Source of the DNA: Planctomycetota bacterium
GTDB lineage: Bacteria; Planctomycetota; Phycisphaerae; Phycisphaerales; UBA1924
DNA: 64,000 nucleotides
Assembly (NCBI GenBank): GCA_018242605.1
Contig: JAFEBP010000014.1
Coordinates: forward strand, 62,001-126,000
Direction of reading: 5' to 3'
A program made the translations under genes and the position numbers. Shown here in pieces: positions 27,701 to 36,020 of this stretch. The notes beneath the pieces are model-generated. The model saw only the letters and a program-made list of their open reading frames with translations. It searched no databases and was not told where the DNA came from. How positions within the stretch are numbered: the stretch's first letter is position 1; each line of letters starts with the position of its first letter.

Positions 27701-28488
27701 ATGTACACCGCGTTGGCGTCCACGCCCAGCGAGGGGTAGTCTGCGAACTGGTTGGTGTCGGCGTTGGGGCTCGTTCCCACCAGGTCCTGCTGGAACTGGA
27801 AGAACGTGAAGCTCGAGGTGCTCGTGATGGTGTCGCTGCTGCTCACCGCCAGGAGGATGCGGTTGGGCGTCGAGACGTTGATGGCCCCGATGAACCAGCG
27901 CCCGCTGGTGCGGTCGAACCGGGTGTAGGGATCGCTGGTCCCCGAGTTGTTGCGGACAGAGTTGAAAAAGGTGTTGAGACCCGCGTTCAGCGAGCCCAGA
28001 ACCCCCGTCTTGCTGAAGACCTTGATGCGGCCGTTGCATGTCACCAGGATCTGGGTGGGGCTCACGTCGCCCATGGTGTCGGGCGGGAGTGCGCCGGTCT
28101 CCGAGAGCTGCACGCCGTTGAACGACGTGCCAAGCACCTGCGGGCTGCGCTGCCCGTACCCGCTCAGACGCTCGGTGACCGGGTTTACGCCGGGGGGCAG
28201 CGGGGGCCACGCGGCGACCGCGGGGGAATCGGGCGACTGGGGCAGTACGGAGCGATCGGCGGAGATGCGTTGCGGCTTGCCGGTGGTCTTGGGCTCCAGC
28301 GGACCGGTGTCGGCGGGCTCGCGGGCCATGATCTGGGCCACCGTTTCGGTGATGCCCGGTTCGCCCGTCCATGGTTGACCCTGTTGTTCATCCTGAGCAC
28401 GCGCTACGCCCAACGCCGTGAGCAGTGACAGGAGGGCGACCGTCAGGCGAATGCCCGGGACTGAACGAAACAGATTGCCGATGCGCAT
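24784..28488 (-). CDS. Secreted multi-Ig-domain protein with dockerin
   Basis: This 1234-residue secreted protein starts MRIGNLFRSVPGIRLTVALL, a signal peptide ending near ARA. Residues ~100-600 form a large beta-rich domain with no enzyme motif that I recognise. A TIG/IPT-like segment (SPNTVEQGATNVNLIVTG) follows, then six Ig-like domains of ~85 residues, each with a QWR core and a conserved YDCV..N.CG strand. The end is a dockerin pair (DYNNDGGVDGADVDTFY, DVNLDGGIDGADVEYFF) and WEAGGC. The start at 28488 has a GGTGAAAGG ribosome site; the frame is open further upstream. Likely roles are adhesion or substrate binding. Ig domains 3 and 4 are nearly identical even in DNA. Confidence 0.88.
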   Translation of the reverse strand: MRIGNLFRSVPGIRLTVALLSLLTALGVARAQDEQQGQPWTGEPGITETVAQIMAREPADTGPLEPKTTGKPQRISADRSVLPQSPDSPAVAAWPPLPPGVNPVTERLSGYGQRSPQVLGTSFNGVQLSETGALPPDTMGDVSPTQILVTCNGRIKVFSKTGVLGSLNAGLNTFFNSVRNNSGTSDPYTRFDRTSGRWFIGAINVSTPNRILLAVSSSDTITSTSSFTFFQFQQDLVGTSPNADTNQFADYPSLGVDANAVYMGCRMFNPSFYNCSAWVIRKSSVLGAGPIVVTAFRSLIVGSVGPDAPRGVNNDDPAATVGYFIGADAGALGRLALRRVSNPGGTPTISSSLFVNVPTTAEPVLVPAQGSTVDLEAIDDRLLAAEIHTNRITGSQTLWTAHQIEVNASGVATVGGGRNGVRWYELQNLGVTPALRQSGTLFDSAATSPRYYWMGSVGMSGQGHMALGTSFAATDEFVGAAAAGRLSSDTLGTIQSPTVIITGVAAYTQTGGGTRNRWGDYSHTVVDPSDDMTMWTFQEYANNPNSYAVRVTKLLAPPPATPSSCSPNTVEQGATNVNLIVTGTSAAGSGFFDPVAAFPNHIGASVSGTGVTVNSITWNSATRVTLNVSVAANASVTGRTITVTNPDTQSVTSASNLLTITSSCSTPTITTHPTDVTRCTGTSASFTVAASGTPTPTLQWRKGGVNISGATGVTFVIPSVTAGDMASYDCVATNACGNATSNSAMLTVQIGPGVTTHPSPQTVCVGAPVTLTAAASGTPTPTFQWRKDTTNIPGATGPTFNIPAASAGDAGNYDCVATNACGSVTTNAAALTVNTAPAVTGHPSPVTACSGGSASFSVSGTGTPTPTFQWRKGGMNIDGATSATLTLNTITLGDEGSYDCVLTNACGSAPSNAATLTVNTAPAVTGNPSPVTACSGGSASFSVSGTGTPAPTFQWRKGGMNIDGATSATLTLNTITPGDEGSYDCVLTNACGSAPSNAATLTVQTLPLVTQNPSDQSGCVGSPVVFVAAGSGTPAPTYQWRHNSSPISGATDPTYTIPSLATGDAGNYDCVLTNACGNATTTAATLNVSVGPSITLNPADQTVGEGSPVTFAVAAAGTEPRTYQWRHDATPIPGAGSDTLEIPSVSVADTGVYDCVVSNLCGSVTSTGATLALSSGCAVCAADYNNDGGVDGADVDTFYFDWTSGLPCADVNLDGGIDGADVEYFFSVWEAGGC
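25488..25997 (-). repeat. Near-identical 255-bp tandem Ig-coding units
   Basis: Two consecutive 255-base units (85 codons each) encoding Ig domains 3 and 4 differ at only a small number of positions, mostly single substitutions. The flanking Ig units keep the same 255-base spacing but have diverged. This points to a recent duplication or gene conversion inside the gene. Confidence 0.85.
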
Positions 28489-28706
28489 GAAAAAAGACCT
28501 TTCACCCCAAATGAGCGGGCCAGGCGCTGCGAGAATGGCCCCGACTATCGATGTACGAAGGCGGCTACCCCGGAACCGGGCCCGCCCGTCCTCCAAAGTG
28601 TATCAGAATATCGGTCAGTCACAAGCGAATTATCGCACCCGGCCACCTCCACGCGGCGAAAACGCGAAACTACTGTTCCCCCATGCCGGGCCGGCAGAAA
28701 ACCACG

Positions 28707-28910
28707 ATGCGATCTCTCGGTGAGTTCTTCGGGCACATCTGGAAAGGTGTGAGCACCGATCCCTCGCCCACCAAGCGCATCGAGGTGGCCCGGAAGGTGC
28801 AGGAGGCCGTCCGCGAGACGCCCGACGGGCCGGTCAAACTCCGCAGGACCACCGTGGATGAGGTCGAAGTGCCCAACCCCGGCGCGGTGAACAAGCCCCT
28901 GCGCGGGTGA
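28707..28910 (+). CDS. Small conserved-looking protein, unknown
   Basis: This 67-residue protein begins MRSLGEFFGHIWKGV and continues with a charged helical stretch (IEVARKVQEAVRE), then RRTTVDEVEVPNPGAVNKPL. It has no Cys or membrane segment. ATG 28683 is an alternative start eight codons upstream. It ends a few bases from the convergent glycosyltransferase. I do not recognise a family, but the composition is protein-like and the frame differs from shadow frames nearby. Confidence 0.5.
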   Translation: MRSLGEFFGHIWKGVSTDPSPTKRIEVARKVQEAVRETPDGPVKLRRTTVDEVEVPNPGAVNKPLRG

Positions 28911-28932
28911 AAACCCCGGCGACCCCCATGGC

Positions 28933-29955
28933 TCAGAGCGTTAACTGTTCGGCGGCGCGTTGAGCGGCCAGGCCGGCGGTTTCCATCACGATCACCTCGC
29001 TGCGGCCCTTGAGGTGCTGGTAGATGCGCGCGAGGTACTCGCCGATGATCCCCAGGAAGAGCCCGTTGATCCCCATGCCCAGCAGGATCAGCACCACCGT
29101 GGTGGTGAAGCCCGCGGGCCACTGGCTTCCCCAGACGAGCCGCGCCGCCGCGTAGCCCAGGATGAGCAACAGCGTCGCGCCGCAGAGCGCCAGGCCCATG
29201 AACGTTGCGATGCGCAGCGGCACCACCGAGTGGCTCAGCGTCGCGTCCAGCGCGAGCGAGCACAGCCGCCAGAAGTTGAACTTGCTGACCCCCGCCGTTC
29301 GCGGGTGACGGTCGTACGGCACGCCCGCCTGCTTGAACCCCATCGTCGCGATGCGGCCCCGCAGGTACAGGTGCGGGTCGCGCACCCGCCGCAGTTCATC
29401 GAGGATGCGCCGATCGACCAGACGGAAATCACCCACATCGCGGGGCAGGTGATCCTCGCTGATCTTGTCCAATCCCCAGTAAAACAGCCGCCGCGCCCGC
29501 TGGATGAGCCAGGGCTCCTGCCGCGTGCGGCGGATGCCGTACACCACCGCGTTGCCCTCTTCCCACAGCCGCAGGAACTCGGCGATGATCGCCGGCGGAT
29601 CTTCCAGATCGCAGTCGAGCTGCACCGCGGCGTCGCCTAAAGCGTGCATGTAACCGGTGTGGATCGAGAGCTGGTACCCAAAGTTGCGCGAGAATCGGTA
29701 GCCACGGACGCGGGGGTCGCCGACGGCGATGGCCTTGAGCTTCTCGAACGTGCCGTCGGTGGAGTGGTTGTCCGTCAGGATCCACTCCCAGTCGTACTTG
29801 GCGGCCTTGGTCTCGAAGAACTCCTTGACCGCCCGGTAGCACGCCTCGACGTTGTCCTTCTCGTTGTACGCGGGCGTGCAGATGCTGATCAGCTTGCGTT
29901 TGGTGCGCGGGCTGGGGAGCGTTTCGATGATCGTGTTCGCGGCTTGTTCGAGCAT
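28933..29955 (-). CDS. GT2 family glycosyltransferase, GtrB/DPM1-like
   Basis: This 340-residue inner-membrane enzyme probably transfers a sugar from a nucleotide sugar to a polyprenyl phosphate. The catalytic GT-A domain starts KLISICTPAYNEKDNVEACY and has ILTDNHSTDGTFEKL and the metal-binding acid motif VQLDCDLEDPPA. Two C-terminal transmembrane helices (about 235-260 and 275-300) anchor it, and a short cytosolic tail follows, as in bactoprenol glucosyltransferases. The start at 29955 was chosen because the family N-terminus begins there; the frame extends to 30048. It is divergent from the methionine operon. Confidence 0.88.
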   Translation of the reverse strand: MLEQAANTIIETLPSPRTKRKLISICTPAYNEKDNVEACYRAVKEFFETKAAKYDWEWILTDNHSTDGTFEKLKAIAVGDPRVRGYRFSRNFGYQLSIHTGYMHALGDAAVQLDCDLEDPPAIIAEFLRLWEEGNAVVYGIRRTRQEPWLIQRARRLFYWGLDKISEDHLPRDVGDFRLVDRRILDELRRVRDPHLYLRGRIATMGFKQAGVPYDRHPRTAGVSKFNFWRLCSLALDATLSHSVVPLRIATFMGLALCGATLLLILGYAAARLVWGSQWPAGFTTTVVLILLGMGINGLFLGIIGEYLARIYQHLKGRSEVIVMETAGLAAQRAAEQLTL

Positions 29956-30133
29956 GCGTTGGATCGGCACTGCGGGATCTGAGTTTATGCGCGGACCGAG
30001 TTTGCAGCCCTGCGACTCGGACCTGCCGCGGCGGCCGCGCAGAGCCATGCGATCCGGAGAAGCGAATAGCAGAATTGGCTGTGATTACAGCCCGAAACCG
30101 GGCTTTTCACCGGTTTCGATTGCAAAACGCCGC

Positions 30134-30161
30134 TTGACACGCTCTCGGTCATCGCTATCCT
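30134..30161 (+). promoter_or_regulatory. Sigma-70-type promoter of the methionine operon
   Basis: TTGACA at 30134-30139 and TATCCT at 30156-30161 are separated by 16 bases. Transcription would start near 30168, immediately before the predicted riboswitch. The perfect -35 box and this spacing make it the best promoter match in the window. Confidence 0.7.
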
Positions 30162-30168
30162 TCCCCGT

Positions 30169-30299
30169 GCATCAAGAGTCCTGGAGCCGTTGGAGGCTTC
30201 GGGCGGCAACCGAGCGGATTCCTAAAATCCCCGCCGCGGTGCCGAGCCAGCCCCTTGAGGGGCAGCGATGTGGCCGACCGGCGCAGTGCTGGTTGCGGC
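30169..30299 (+). ncRNA. Probable SAM-I/SAM-IV-clan riboswitch
   Basis: A structured leader precedes methionine and homoserine genes. P1 can pair GCATC (30169) with GATGT (30267). P2 is a 9-bp stem closing a GTTGGA loop (30180-30203). The conserved GGCAACC box follows at 30205, then P3 (30214-30234), then GGTGCC at 30238. These two boxes in this order mark the SAM-I/SAM-IV core. P4 is CCCC-TTGA-GGGG (30251-30262). A further hairpin after P1 (30274-30298) resembles P5 of SAM-IV, and P2 seems to lack a typical kink-turn, so SAM-IV or the I/IV variant is favoured. A covariance-model search would settle the class. Confidence 0.68.
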
Positions 30300-30305
30300 A
30301 AAATA

Positions 30306-30322
30306 ACGGGCGTGTTGCCCGT
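30306..30322 (+). promoter_or_regulatory. Hairpin after the riboswitch (possible expression platform)
   Basis: A 6-bp stem, ACGGGC and GCCCGT with a GTGTT loop, lies between the aptamer and the first gene. It has no T-tract, so it looks less like a terminator than a structure that could influence translation initiation at 30370, whose GGAG site is at 30356. Confidence 0.4.
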
Positions 30323-30369
30323 CATTCGCGCAAAAGGCTAAGCCTCTGGATGCCGTGGAGAACACGGCA

Positions 30370-31653
30370 ATGTCTAATTCCAGCTTCAACGTTGATCCCC
30401 GGGCCGACTACCTCGAACACGCCTCGCTCGAAACGCTCGCCATCCGCGGCGGCCGGAGGCCCGACCCTGCCACCGGCGCGATCCTTACGCCCATTGTGCA
30501 GTCCACCACCTATGTGCACGACGCAGTCGGCGTTCACAAGGGCCACACCTACTCCCGCGCCAGCAACCCCACTGTCTCAGCATTGGAAGAGGCTTTGGGC
30601 GCGTTCGAAAACGCCCCCGCGGCGGTCTGTTTCTCCACGGGCATGGCCGCCATCACGGCGTTGTTCCTCTCGCTGCTCAAGAGCGGGGATCATGTCGTCG
30701 TTTCTGATGTGATCTATGGCGGCACCACGCGCCTCTTGAACATCGTGCTCGCCCCGCTGGGCATCAGCGCCACCGCCGCGGACGCGTCCGACCCGGCCGC
30801 GATCGCCGCGGCGATCCGGCCGAACACGCGGCTGGTCTTCATCGAAACCCCCGGCAACCCCACGCTGAAACTCGCGGACGTCGAGGGCGTGGCGCAGGTG
30901 TGCCGCGCCAAGCACGTGCCCCTGGCGGTGGACAACACGTTCCTCACCGCCGCGTTGTTGCGTCCGTTGGACCTGGGCGCCGACATCGCGTTGTACTCGA
31001 CAACCAAGTACATCGAAGGACACAACGCGACGGTGGGCGGATCGATCTGCACGCGCGACGCGGCGCTGCTGGATCGCCTGCGCCTCGTCCGCAAGACCGT
31101 CGGTTCCATCCAGGCGCCCTTCGACGCGTGGCTCACGATCCGCGGGCTCAAGACGCTGCCGCTGCGCATCCGTGAGCACTCCCGCAGCGCGCAGGTGGTG
31201 GCCGAGCACCTGGCCCGGCACGCCAAGGTCGCCAAGGTGCATTACCCGGGCCTCACGAACTTCGTGCAGCGCCGGCTCGCGTCCCGTCTCTCGGTGCTCA
31301 CGGGCGGGTTCTTCGGCGGGCTGGTGTCGTTCGAGGTCAAGGGCGGCGTCGAGGCGGGCACCACCGTGATGAACTCCGTGCGGCTCTGCTCGCTGGCGGA
31401 GAACCTGGGCGCGGCCGAGACCCTCATCACCCACCCGGTGACGATGACGCACGCCGATGTGCCCCGCGCCCAGCGCGAAGCCACGGGCATCACCGACGGC
31501 CTCATCCGACTCTCGGTGGGTTTGGAAAGCCCCCGCGACATCATCGCGGACCTCGATCAGGCGCTAGAGCGGGTGACCGGGACACCCGATATTGACCTGC
31601 AGGTCCCGCGCCAGCACCGCGCTTCCGCACCGGCGGAGAAGGTGGGGGTGTGA
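30370..31653 (+). CDS. Cys/Met-metabolism PLP enzyme (cystathionine gamma-synthase/methionine gamma-lyase type)
   Basis: This 427-residue PLP enzyme has the fold of cystathionine gamma-synthase and methionine gamma-lyase. Substrate and cofactor signatures are present: PIVQSTTYVHD, YSRASNPTVSALEEAL, the SGDHVVVSDVIYGGTTRL loop, and the PLP lysine Lys213 in YSTTKYIEGHNATVGG. As first gene behind a SAM-type riboswitch it probably condenses an activated homoserine ester with a sulfur donor, making cystathionine or homocysteine. Gamma-lyase activity cannot be excluded from sequence. GTG 30355 is an alternative start five codons upstream. No homoserine acyltransferase is in the window. Confidence 0.88.
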   Translation: MSNSSFNVDPRADYLEHASLETLAIRGGRRPDPATGAILTPIVQSTTYVHDAVGVHKGHTYSRASNPTVSALEEALGAFENAPAAVCFSTGMAAITALFLSLLKSGDHVVVSDVIYGGTTRLLNIVLAPLGISATAADASDPAAIAAAIRPNTRLVFIETPGNPTLKLADVEGVAQVCRAKHVPLAVDNTFLTAALLRPLDLGADIALYSTTKYIEGHNATVGGSICTRDAALLDRLRLVRKTVGSIQAPFDAWLTIRGLKTLPLRIREHSRSAQVVAEHLARHAKVAKVHYPGLTNFVQRRLASRLSVLTGGFFGGLVSFEVKGGVEAGTTVMNSVRLCSLAENLGAAETLITHPVTMTHADVPRAQREATGITDGLIRLSVGLESPRDIIADLDQALERVTGTPDIDLQVPRQHRASAPAEKVGV

Positions 31654-31787
31654 CCATGCGGCTCGTATTTCCTGATGAAACGGGTTACATCAAGTTTCAA
31701 GACCACTCGCGGGTGTTCGGCGAGTTGAATTCCCGGTATGCTTCATTACCCCTGCCCGGAACCGGGGGTAGACAAGAGACAAACGTC

Positions 31788-33527
31788 ATGGCGAACCTCT
31801 CCAGCCCCATCACAGTCCTGAAGTTCGGTAGTTCGATCCTCCCCGTGGAAGGGGCGTTGCCGCACGCGGTGCACGAGATCTACCGCTACGTTCGCCAGGG
31901 GCACGTGGTCGTCGCGGTCGTCTCCGCCTTCGCGGGCGAGACCGACCGGCTTCTCAACCACGCCCGCAAGTACGGCGAAGCCGCCGACCCCAGCGCCACC
32001 GCGTCGCTGGTCTCGCTGGGTGAAGCCAACAGCGTCGCGCTCCTGGGCCTCGCGCTCGATCAGGCCGGCATCCCGGTCAACATCCTTGATTCGGCGGGCA
32101 TGGGCCTCAAGACCATCGGTCTGCCCACCGACTCGCGCCCGTCGGGCCTAGATGTCGAGAACGTCCGCCGGGCCCTGGCGCAAAAACCGGTGCTCGTGGT
32201 CCCCGGGTTCGTCGGGCGCGATGAACTCGGGCGCGTCACGCTGCTGGGCCGGGGCGGTTCGGATTTCACCGCGCTGTTCATCGCCGGTCAGTTGGGAGCG
32301 CAGCAGTGCGTGCTCATCAAGGATGTCGACGGTCTCTACGACGCCGACCCGGCCACCAACAAGAACGCGAAACGCTACGAGCGCGTGTCGTACGACGAGG
32401 TCCTCAATCTGCCCGAGGGCATCGTGCAGCACAAGGCCGTGCGGTACACCCGCGACGTGAGCCTCAACTTCGGCGTCGGCAGCATGGGCCACCGCGTCGC
32501 CACCTGGGTCTGGGGCGGCAAGAGCCACTTCGCCGACAAGCCCGCCAAGGTCAAGCCCATCAAGATCGCCCTCGCCGGCGCCGGCATCGTCGGCCGCGGC
32601 GTCTACGAGCGCCTCGTGGGCCTGCCCGCGTTCTTCGAGGTTGTCAAGGTCGGCGTGCGCGATGTCAAGAAGCACGCCAACTCCGGGATCCCCGAGAAGC
32701 TCCTCACCACCGACATCGACGCGGTGCTGTCGAGCGGGGCCGATGTGATCGTCGAGACCATGGGCGGCATCTCTCCCGCCAAGGATTTGATCTGCGGCGC
32801 GCTGCAGAAGGGCAAGCACGTCGTCACGGCCAACAAGGCCGTGCTCGCGGCGGAGTTTGATACCTTCACCGGCATCCGCCGCCAGACCGGCGCGAGGCTG
32901 CTGTACAGCGCGAGCGTTGGTGGCGGCGTGCCGATCATCGAGGCCGTGCGCGCCGCGGCCCGCCGCGGCCGCATCGCCAGCGTGCGGGGCGTGGTGAACG
33001 GCACGACCAACTTCGTGCTCGGCCAGTTGGCCCAGGGCGTGGAGTTCGCCGAGGCGATCCGCAAGGCGCAGGCCGCGGGCTTCGCCGAGCCCGATCCCAG
33101 CGCCGACATCGACGGCTCCGACGCCGCGGCCAAGGCGTGCATCCTCGCTCGCGAGGCCTTCGGTCATCCGATCTTCCCTAACCAGGTCAAGAAGATGGGC
33201 ATCGGCCATCTCACGCCCAATCACGCCGCGCAGGCGCAGGCGCAGGGCGGCGCGATCCGGCTGGTGGCCCACATCACCTGCCCCCGCGGCATGACCCACG
33301 CCGCGGTGGCCCCGCTCATCCTGCCCAGCGATGATCCGCTCGCGCAGGTGCATGATGAACAGAACTGTTGCGTCATCACGCTGGAAGACGGTTCACGCAC
33401 CGTCGTCACCGGGCGCGGCGCGGGCCGCTGGCCCACCGCCGAGGCGATGCTCGCGGACCTGTTCGAACTCGTCCGCGGCGAGGGCTCGATCGAAGAAGAG
33501 GAATACATCGGCGAGGTGGCCGCATGA
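31788..33527 (+). CDS. thrA: Bifunctional aspartate kinase-homoserine dehydrogenase, compact
   Basis: This 579-residue fusion covers steps 1 and 3 from aspartate to homoserine. The kinase part (about 8-245) has VLKFGSSIL, GRGGSDFTALF and DVDGLYDADP. The dehydrogenase part begins near 258 with IALAGAGIVGRGVY and includes VTANKAVLA, VVNGTTNFVLG and DPSADIDGSDAAAK. E. coli ThrA is ~820 residues; the missing ~240 match the two ACT regulatory domains, which I cannot find between the parts. Feedback control may thus rest on the riboswitch. The start at 31788 matches the kinase N-terminus; a GTG at 31650 overlapping the upstream stop would add 46 unlikely residues. Confidence 0.9.
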   Translation: MANLSSPITVLKFGSSILPVEGALPHAVHEIYRYVRQGHVVVAVVSAFAGETDRLLNHARKYGEAADPSATASLVSLGEANSVALLGLALDQAGIPVNILDSAGMGLKTIGLPTDSRPSGLDVENVRRALAQKPVLVVPGFVGRDELGRVTLLGRGGSDFTALFIAGQLGAQQCVLIKDVDGLYDADPATNKNAKRYERVSYDEVLNLPEGIVQHKAVRYTRDVSLNFGVGSMGHRVATWVWGGKSHFADKPAKVKPIKIALAGAGIVGRGVYERLVGLPAFFEVVKVGVRDVKKHANSGIPEKLLTTDIDAVLSSGADVIVETMGGISPAKDLICGALQKGKHVVTANKAVLAAEFDTFTGIRRQTGARLLYSASVGGGVPIIEAVRAAARRGRIASVRGVVNGTTNFVLGQLAQGVEFAEAIRKAQAAGFAEPDPSADIDGSDAAAKACILAREAFGHPIFPNQVKKMGIGHLTPNHAAQAQAQGGAIRLVAHITCPRGMTHAAVAPLILPSDDPLAQVHDEQNCCVITLEDGSRTVVTGRGAGRWPTAEAMLADLFELVRGEGSIEEEEYIGEVAA

Positions 33528-34705
33528 GACCCGCCACCCGACTTGTCCAGTTCAATGCGTGCCCCGGCGAGCCCTTCGGCGCCACCTGCACTCCTGTTTA
33601 CCAGACCGCGACGTTCGATCAGGATTCGCCGCTGGAGTTCGGCCGCTACGACTACACGCGCAGCGGCAACCCCACGCGAGAAGTGCTCGAGCGGCAGATC
33701 GCCGACTTGGAGGGCGGCGTGCGCTGCTTCGCGTTCGCCAGCGGGCTGGCCGCCATCACGGCGGTGCTCAACCTGCTCGGCCCCGGCGACGAGGTGCTCG
33801 CGTGCGATGACCTGTACGGCGGCACGTACCGATTGCTGTCGCGCATCCTCGCCCGTCGCGGCATCGTCGTCAACTACGCCGATCTCACGGACACGCAGGC
33901 GGCGGCCGCGGCCTTCACGCCCCGCACCAAGCTCGTGTTCCTGGAGAGCGTGAGCAACCCGCTCATGCGGATCTGCGACATCAAGGCCATCGCGGAGCTG
34001 GCCCACCGGCACAACGCGCACCTGTGCGTGGACAACACCGCGCTCACCCCGCTCTCCTGCCGTCCGCTCGAGTTGGGCGCGGACTTTGTTGTGCACTCCG
34101 CGACCAAGTATCTCTGCGGCCACAGCGATGTCACCGCCGGGGTTGTCACCGTGCGCGACAAGGCGCTGGCCGACGAGTTGTACATGATCCAGAACGGCGA
34201 GGGCGCCGGGCTGGGGCCGCAGGATTCGTACCTGCTGCTGCGGGGCCTCAAGACGCTCGACCTGCGGCTGGAGCGCCAGCAGCGCTCGGCGGCGAAGGTC
34301 GCCGAGTTCCTGGAAACCTGCCCGGGCGTCACGCAGGTGCTCTTCCCCGGGCTGGAGAAGCACAACGTCGCGCACTTGCGCCAGTCCACGGGGCACGGCG
34401 CGGTGGTGTGCTTCCGCACGGGGTCGCCGCAGGTGTCGGCGGCGATCTTGGAATCGCTCACGCTCTTTGGCATCCGCGTGAGTTTCGGCGGCGTGTCGTC
34501 GTCGGCGAGCCTGCCGTGCCGGATGAGCCACGCGAGCATCCCGGCGCCGGTGCGCGAGGCCAGGCACTTTCCAGAAGACCTGATCCGGCTGAGCATCGGG
34601 ATCGAGGACGTGAGGGACCTGATCGAAGACCTGCGGCGCGCCGTCGCGTCGGTCGCGACGGTGGTCTGCTGCGAACCCGCGGTCTGCAGCCAAGGAGTTG
34701 CGTGA
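33524..34705 (+). CDS. Second Cys/Met-metabolism PLP enzyme (cystathionine lyase/synthase type)
   Basis: This 393-residue PLP enzyme is from the same superfamily as the first gene of the operon but clearly divergent. It has PVYQTATFDQDSPLEFGRYD, YTRSGNPTREVLERQ, the GDEVLACDDLYGGTYRL loop and the PLP lysine Lys195 in HSATKYLCGHSDVTAG. It could be a cystathionine beta-lyase giving homocysteine, or a gamma-synthase. With the first gene it would complete transsulfuration. Its ATG overlaps the dehydrogenase stop (ATGA), so the two are translationally coupled. Confidence 0.88.
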   Translation: MRPATRLVQFNACPGEPFGATCTPVYQTATFDQDSPLEFGRYDYTRSGNPTREVLERQIADLEGGVRCFAFASGLAAITAVLNLLGPGDEVLACDDLYGGTYRLLSRILARRGIVVNYADLTDTQAAAAAFTPRTKLVFLESVSNPLMRICDIKAIAELAHRHNAHLCVDNTALTPLSCRPLELGADFVVHSATKYLCGHSDVTAGVVTVRDKALADELYMIQNGEGAGLGPQDSYLLLRGLKTLDLRLERQQRSAAKVAEFLETCPGVTQVLFPGLEKHNVAHLRQSTGHGAVVCFRTGSPQVSAAILESLTLFGIRVSFGGVSSSASLPCRMSHASIPAPVREARHFPEDLIRLSIGIEDVRDLIEDLRRAVASVATVVCCEPAVCSQGVA

Positions 34706-35742
34706 TGTCGTTGAGCAAGGCGGTCGTGGCGGTGGTGGGAGCGACGGGCGCGGTGGGGCGCGAGGCGCTGGCGATCCTCGAGCAGATGCGCCACCCCGTC
34801 GGCGGGCTGCGGTGCTTTGCCTCGGCGCGTTCGGCGGGCAGCGACCTGCCGTACGCCGGCGGGACCGTGAAGGTCTCGGAGATCAGCGAATCGGCCTTCG
34901 CGGGCGTTGACGTCGCGGTGTTCTGCGCCACCTCGGGCGTGTCCAAGCAGTTCGCGCCCGCGGCGGTCAAGGCCGGGGCGTGGGTGGTGGACAACTCCTC
35001 GGCGTTCCGCATGGACCCCAAGGTCCCGCTCGTGGTGCCGGAGGTGAACCCGCGGGCGCTCGAGGGCGTCGCGCGGCCGGCGATCATCGCCAACCCCAAC
35101 TGCTCGACGATCATCTTTCTCGTGGCCGTCAATCCGCTCAAGGTCAGGTTCGGCGTGCAGAGCGCGGTGGTCTCGACGTACCAGGCGGTGTCGGGCGCGG
35201 GGGCCGCGGCGATGGACGAACTGACGGCGCAGGTGCGCGCAGTGCTCGCGGGCGAGAAGGCGACGTGCAAGGTCTTCGCCGAGCAGTGCGCGTTCAATGT
35301 CTTCTGCCACAACTCGGCGGTGGATGTCGCGACCGGGCTCAACGTCGAAGAAACCAAGCTCATCCTCGAGACCCGCAAGATCTGGAACGACAACGGCGTG
35401 CGCATCACCCCCACGTGCATCCGCGTGCCTGTGTACCGCGCCCACAGCGAGAGCGCTGCGATCACGCTGGCACGCCCGGCGAGCGAGTCGGAGGTGCGCG
35501 AGGCCTTCGTCGGCGCGCCGGGCGTACGGGTGATAGACGACCGTGCGGGCAACAAGTTCCCCACGCCGCTCAAGGCCGCGGGCGGGGATGACGTGCTGGT
35601 GGGCCGCATCCGCCCCGATCCGGCGCACCCGCTGGATGCGGACGGGCGGAGCCGCTACTGGTGCCTGTGGTGCTGCGGCGATCAGCTGCGCAAGGGCGCG
35701 GCGCAGAACGCGATCCAGATCGCCGAACTTGTCGTGGCGTAA
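34705..35742 (+). CDS. asd: Aspartate-semialdehyde dehydrogenase
   Basis: This 345-residue enzyme reduces aspartyl phosphate to aspartate semialdehyde with NADPH. The nucleotide loop is VAVVGATGAVGREAL, the catalytic Cys133 sits in ANPNCSTIIF, and VVSTYQAVSGAGAAAMDEL is the family signature. The His-bearing VPVYRAHSE segment binds substrate. The length is normal. The start overlaps the preceding stop (TGATG), with AAGGAG upstream. Together with the kinase-dehydrogenase it completes the aspartate-to-homoserine path inside one operon. Confidence 0.95.
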   Translation: MSLSKAVVAVVGATGAVGREALAILEQMRHPVGGLRCFASARSAGSDLPYAGGTVKVSEISESAFAGVDVAVFCATSGVSKQFAPAAVKAGAWVVDNSSAFRMDPKVPLVVPEVNPRALEGVARPAIIANPNCSTIIFLVAVNPLKVRFGVQSAVVSTYQAVSGAGAAAMDELTAQVRAVLAGEKATCKVFAEQCAFNVFCHNSAVDVATGLNVEETKLILETRKIWNDNGVRITPTCIRVPVYRAHSESAAITLARPASESEVREAFVGAPGVRVIDDRAGNKFPTPLKAAGGDDVLVGRIRPDPAHPLDADGRSRYWCLWCCGDQLRKGAAQNAIQIAELVVA

Positions 35743-36020
35743 GGTCGGCGGTTGGTGCGGGCCGGGCCGATCCCCTGTTCACCCCGTATACTCATTCATT
35801 GCTGGATGCCCCTCGAACGCGAAGCTCCGCGGCGTATGCCGACGGCAGCGGTAGGCGTTCAAGGCTCGGCCTATGGCCGAAGTCTCGGAGCGGCCCCTGA
35901 ACTCCATGCCGCGCTGCGCCTTTCGGCGCAACCGACAGCCCGGACAGTTCATCATTGAGGCGAGAAGGTCGAACGACCGCTCCGCGGCGTTTGACGCGCG
36001 CCTTCGCCGCGCACGAACCT

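Noticed and set aside
31650..31787. GTG start overlapping the upstream stop for the aspartokinase fusion
   Set aside because: The extra 46 residues precede the conserved kinase N-terminus and show no homology, and the interval contains a GC-rich inverted repeat. ATG 31788 fits better.
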